The notes below the pieces were generated by a model. The model saw only the letters and a list, made by a program, of their open reading frames with translations. It ran no database searches and was not told the DNA's origin. A stretch of DNA of 63,987 nucleotides, taken from assembly GCF_000169095.1 (NCBI RefSeq), contig NZ_AAVU01000043.1:1-63987 (forward strand). Direction: 5' to 3'. Positions 63,639 through 63,987 of this stretch are shown piece after piece. The DNA comes from Lyngbya sp. PCC 8106 (GTDB lineage Bacteria > Cyanobacteriota > Cyanobacteriia > Cyanobacteriales > Microcoleaceae). Position 1 is the first letter of the stretch. Every line of letters begins with the position of its first letter. A program made the translations under genes and the position numbers.

Positions 63639-63987
63639 AGGGGGAAGGGGTGATTTTTTATCATAGCGATCAACTTCGCACAGGTTGAGTTGATCGCTGT
63701 TGTTAACGGCAAGTTTAATCGAGAAGTTGGTGAGTACCAGTCGATCAGAGATAATTGGATTAGAAATAGCTTTCTGTTGCACAATACTGTTATAACTCCT
63801 CAGTATAAATACCGAAACTGATTTTTTACATTTCTGATTGTTTTTTTTGCCAATTCTACTTGGCGAGCGATCGCCGGGTTTGAGATAAAATAGATTCATC
63901 CCTGACTAGGCAATCGCCGCCCCCAGACAACAGAGAATAGGAAATCGCGAACCGAGGAAAACAGTTCACCGTCGAGGATTTAGAATT
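63639..63987. other. 349-bp gap to the window end
   Basis: One perfect hairpin: AGCGATCAACT (63665-63675) with AGTTGATCGCT (63688-63698), 12-nt loop, HIP1-like in the outer arm. HIP1 GCGATCGC near 63868. AACAGAGAATAGG (63929-63941) resembles the run at 52058-52077. No convincing gene. Confidence 0.45.

Noticed and set aside
63627..63899. 90-codon minus-strand frame after ssb
   Set aside because: Runs through the ssb terminator, a perfect hairpin and a HIP1 site, with no recognisable domain; probably chance.

Overview
The window looks like a chromosomal segment of a filamentous, Oscillatoriales-type cyanobacterium. Evidence: HIP1 octamers (GCGATCGC) are scattered through it; it encodes a Cph1-type phytochrome with an overlapping rcp1, the sulfolipid glycosyltransferase SqdX, adenylate cyclases of the tandem-GAF and CHASE2 classes, and a cyanobacterial-type icd; heptamer short repeats and many TnpB elements are present. 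No rRNA or tRNA gene and no conventional CRISPR array was found by eye.

Layout. 1-17114: mostly housekeeping and conserved cyanobacterial genes: a partial HMA-like protein, M20 amidohydrolase-yidD, an orphan Phd-type antitoxin, an LRAT/NlpC-like protein, secreted proteins, M23 peptidase, a GH13 enzyme, icd, a frameshifted tnpB, a PAS-GGDEF-EAL protein, and mgtE plus a coiled-coil membrane protein.

17200-26950 is the highlight: a decayed type V-K CRISPR-associated transposon (CAST, Tn7-like). From the tnsB side it reads: left end with about five TnsB-like sites (26602-26869), the first ~80 codons of tnsB (26332-26586), a type I restriction-modification cargo hsdM-hsdS-HEPN-like-hsdR (18843-26203), a cvkR-type MerR gene (18362-18790), the first 269 codons of cas12k (17482-18291), a repeat remnant with a short homing guide (17453-17481), and the right end with four sites (17353-17449). 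The first 16 nt of the guide match 17301-17316 outside the element exactly, next to a GGTA PAM and 52 bp from the transposon end. The apparent attachment site is the 3' part of a putative small RNA gene. tnsC, tniQ, most of tnsB, the Cas12k nuclease-like half, tracrRNA and the array are gone.

26976-43400: sdhA; a second frameshifted tnpB element; small membrane proteins and a CorA-like transporter; then a signalling block of phytochrome, Rcp1 and a receiver-kinase; lnt; and two tandem sugar-binding-type lipoproteins overlapping by ATGA and followed by a Cache-HAMP kinase. 43400-63987: a membrane protein, another kinase, a methyltransferase, a cupin, a long coiled-coil/TPR protein, a GAF-GAF-PAS adenylate cyclase, sqdX, a prohibitin, an intact tnpB element with a long 3' non-coding tail, recF, a CHASE2 cyclase, a nucleotidyltransferase fused to a phosphomannomutase-like domain lacking its active-site motifs, and ssb.

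The three TnpB elements share a hairpin right end followed by GATGTCAA; two of them also share a covarying left-end hairpin. All assignments come from reading motifs and from memory of the families; no database search was run.
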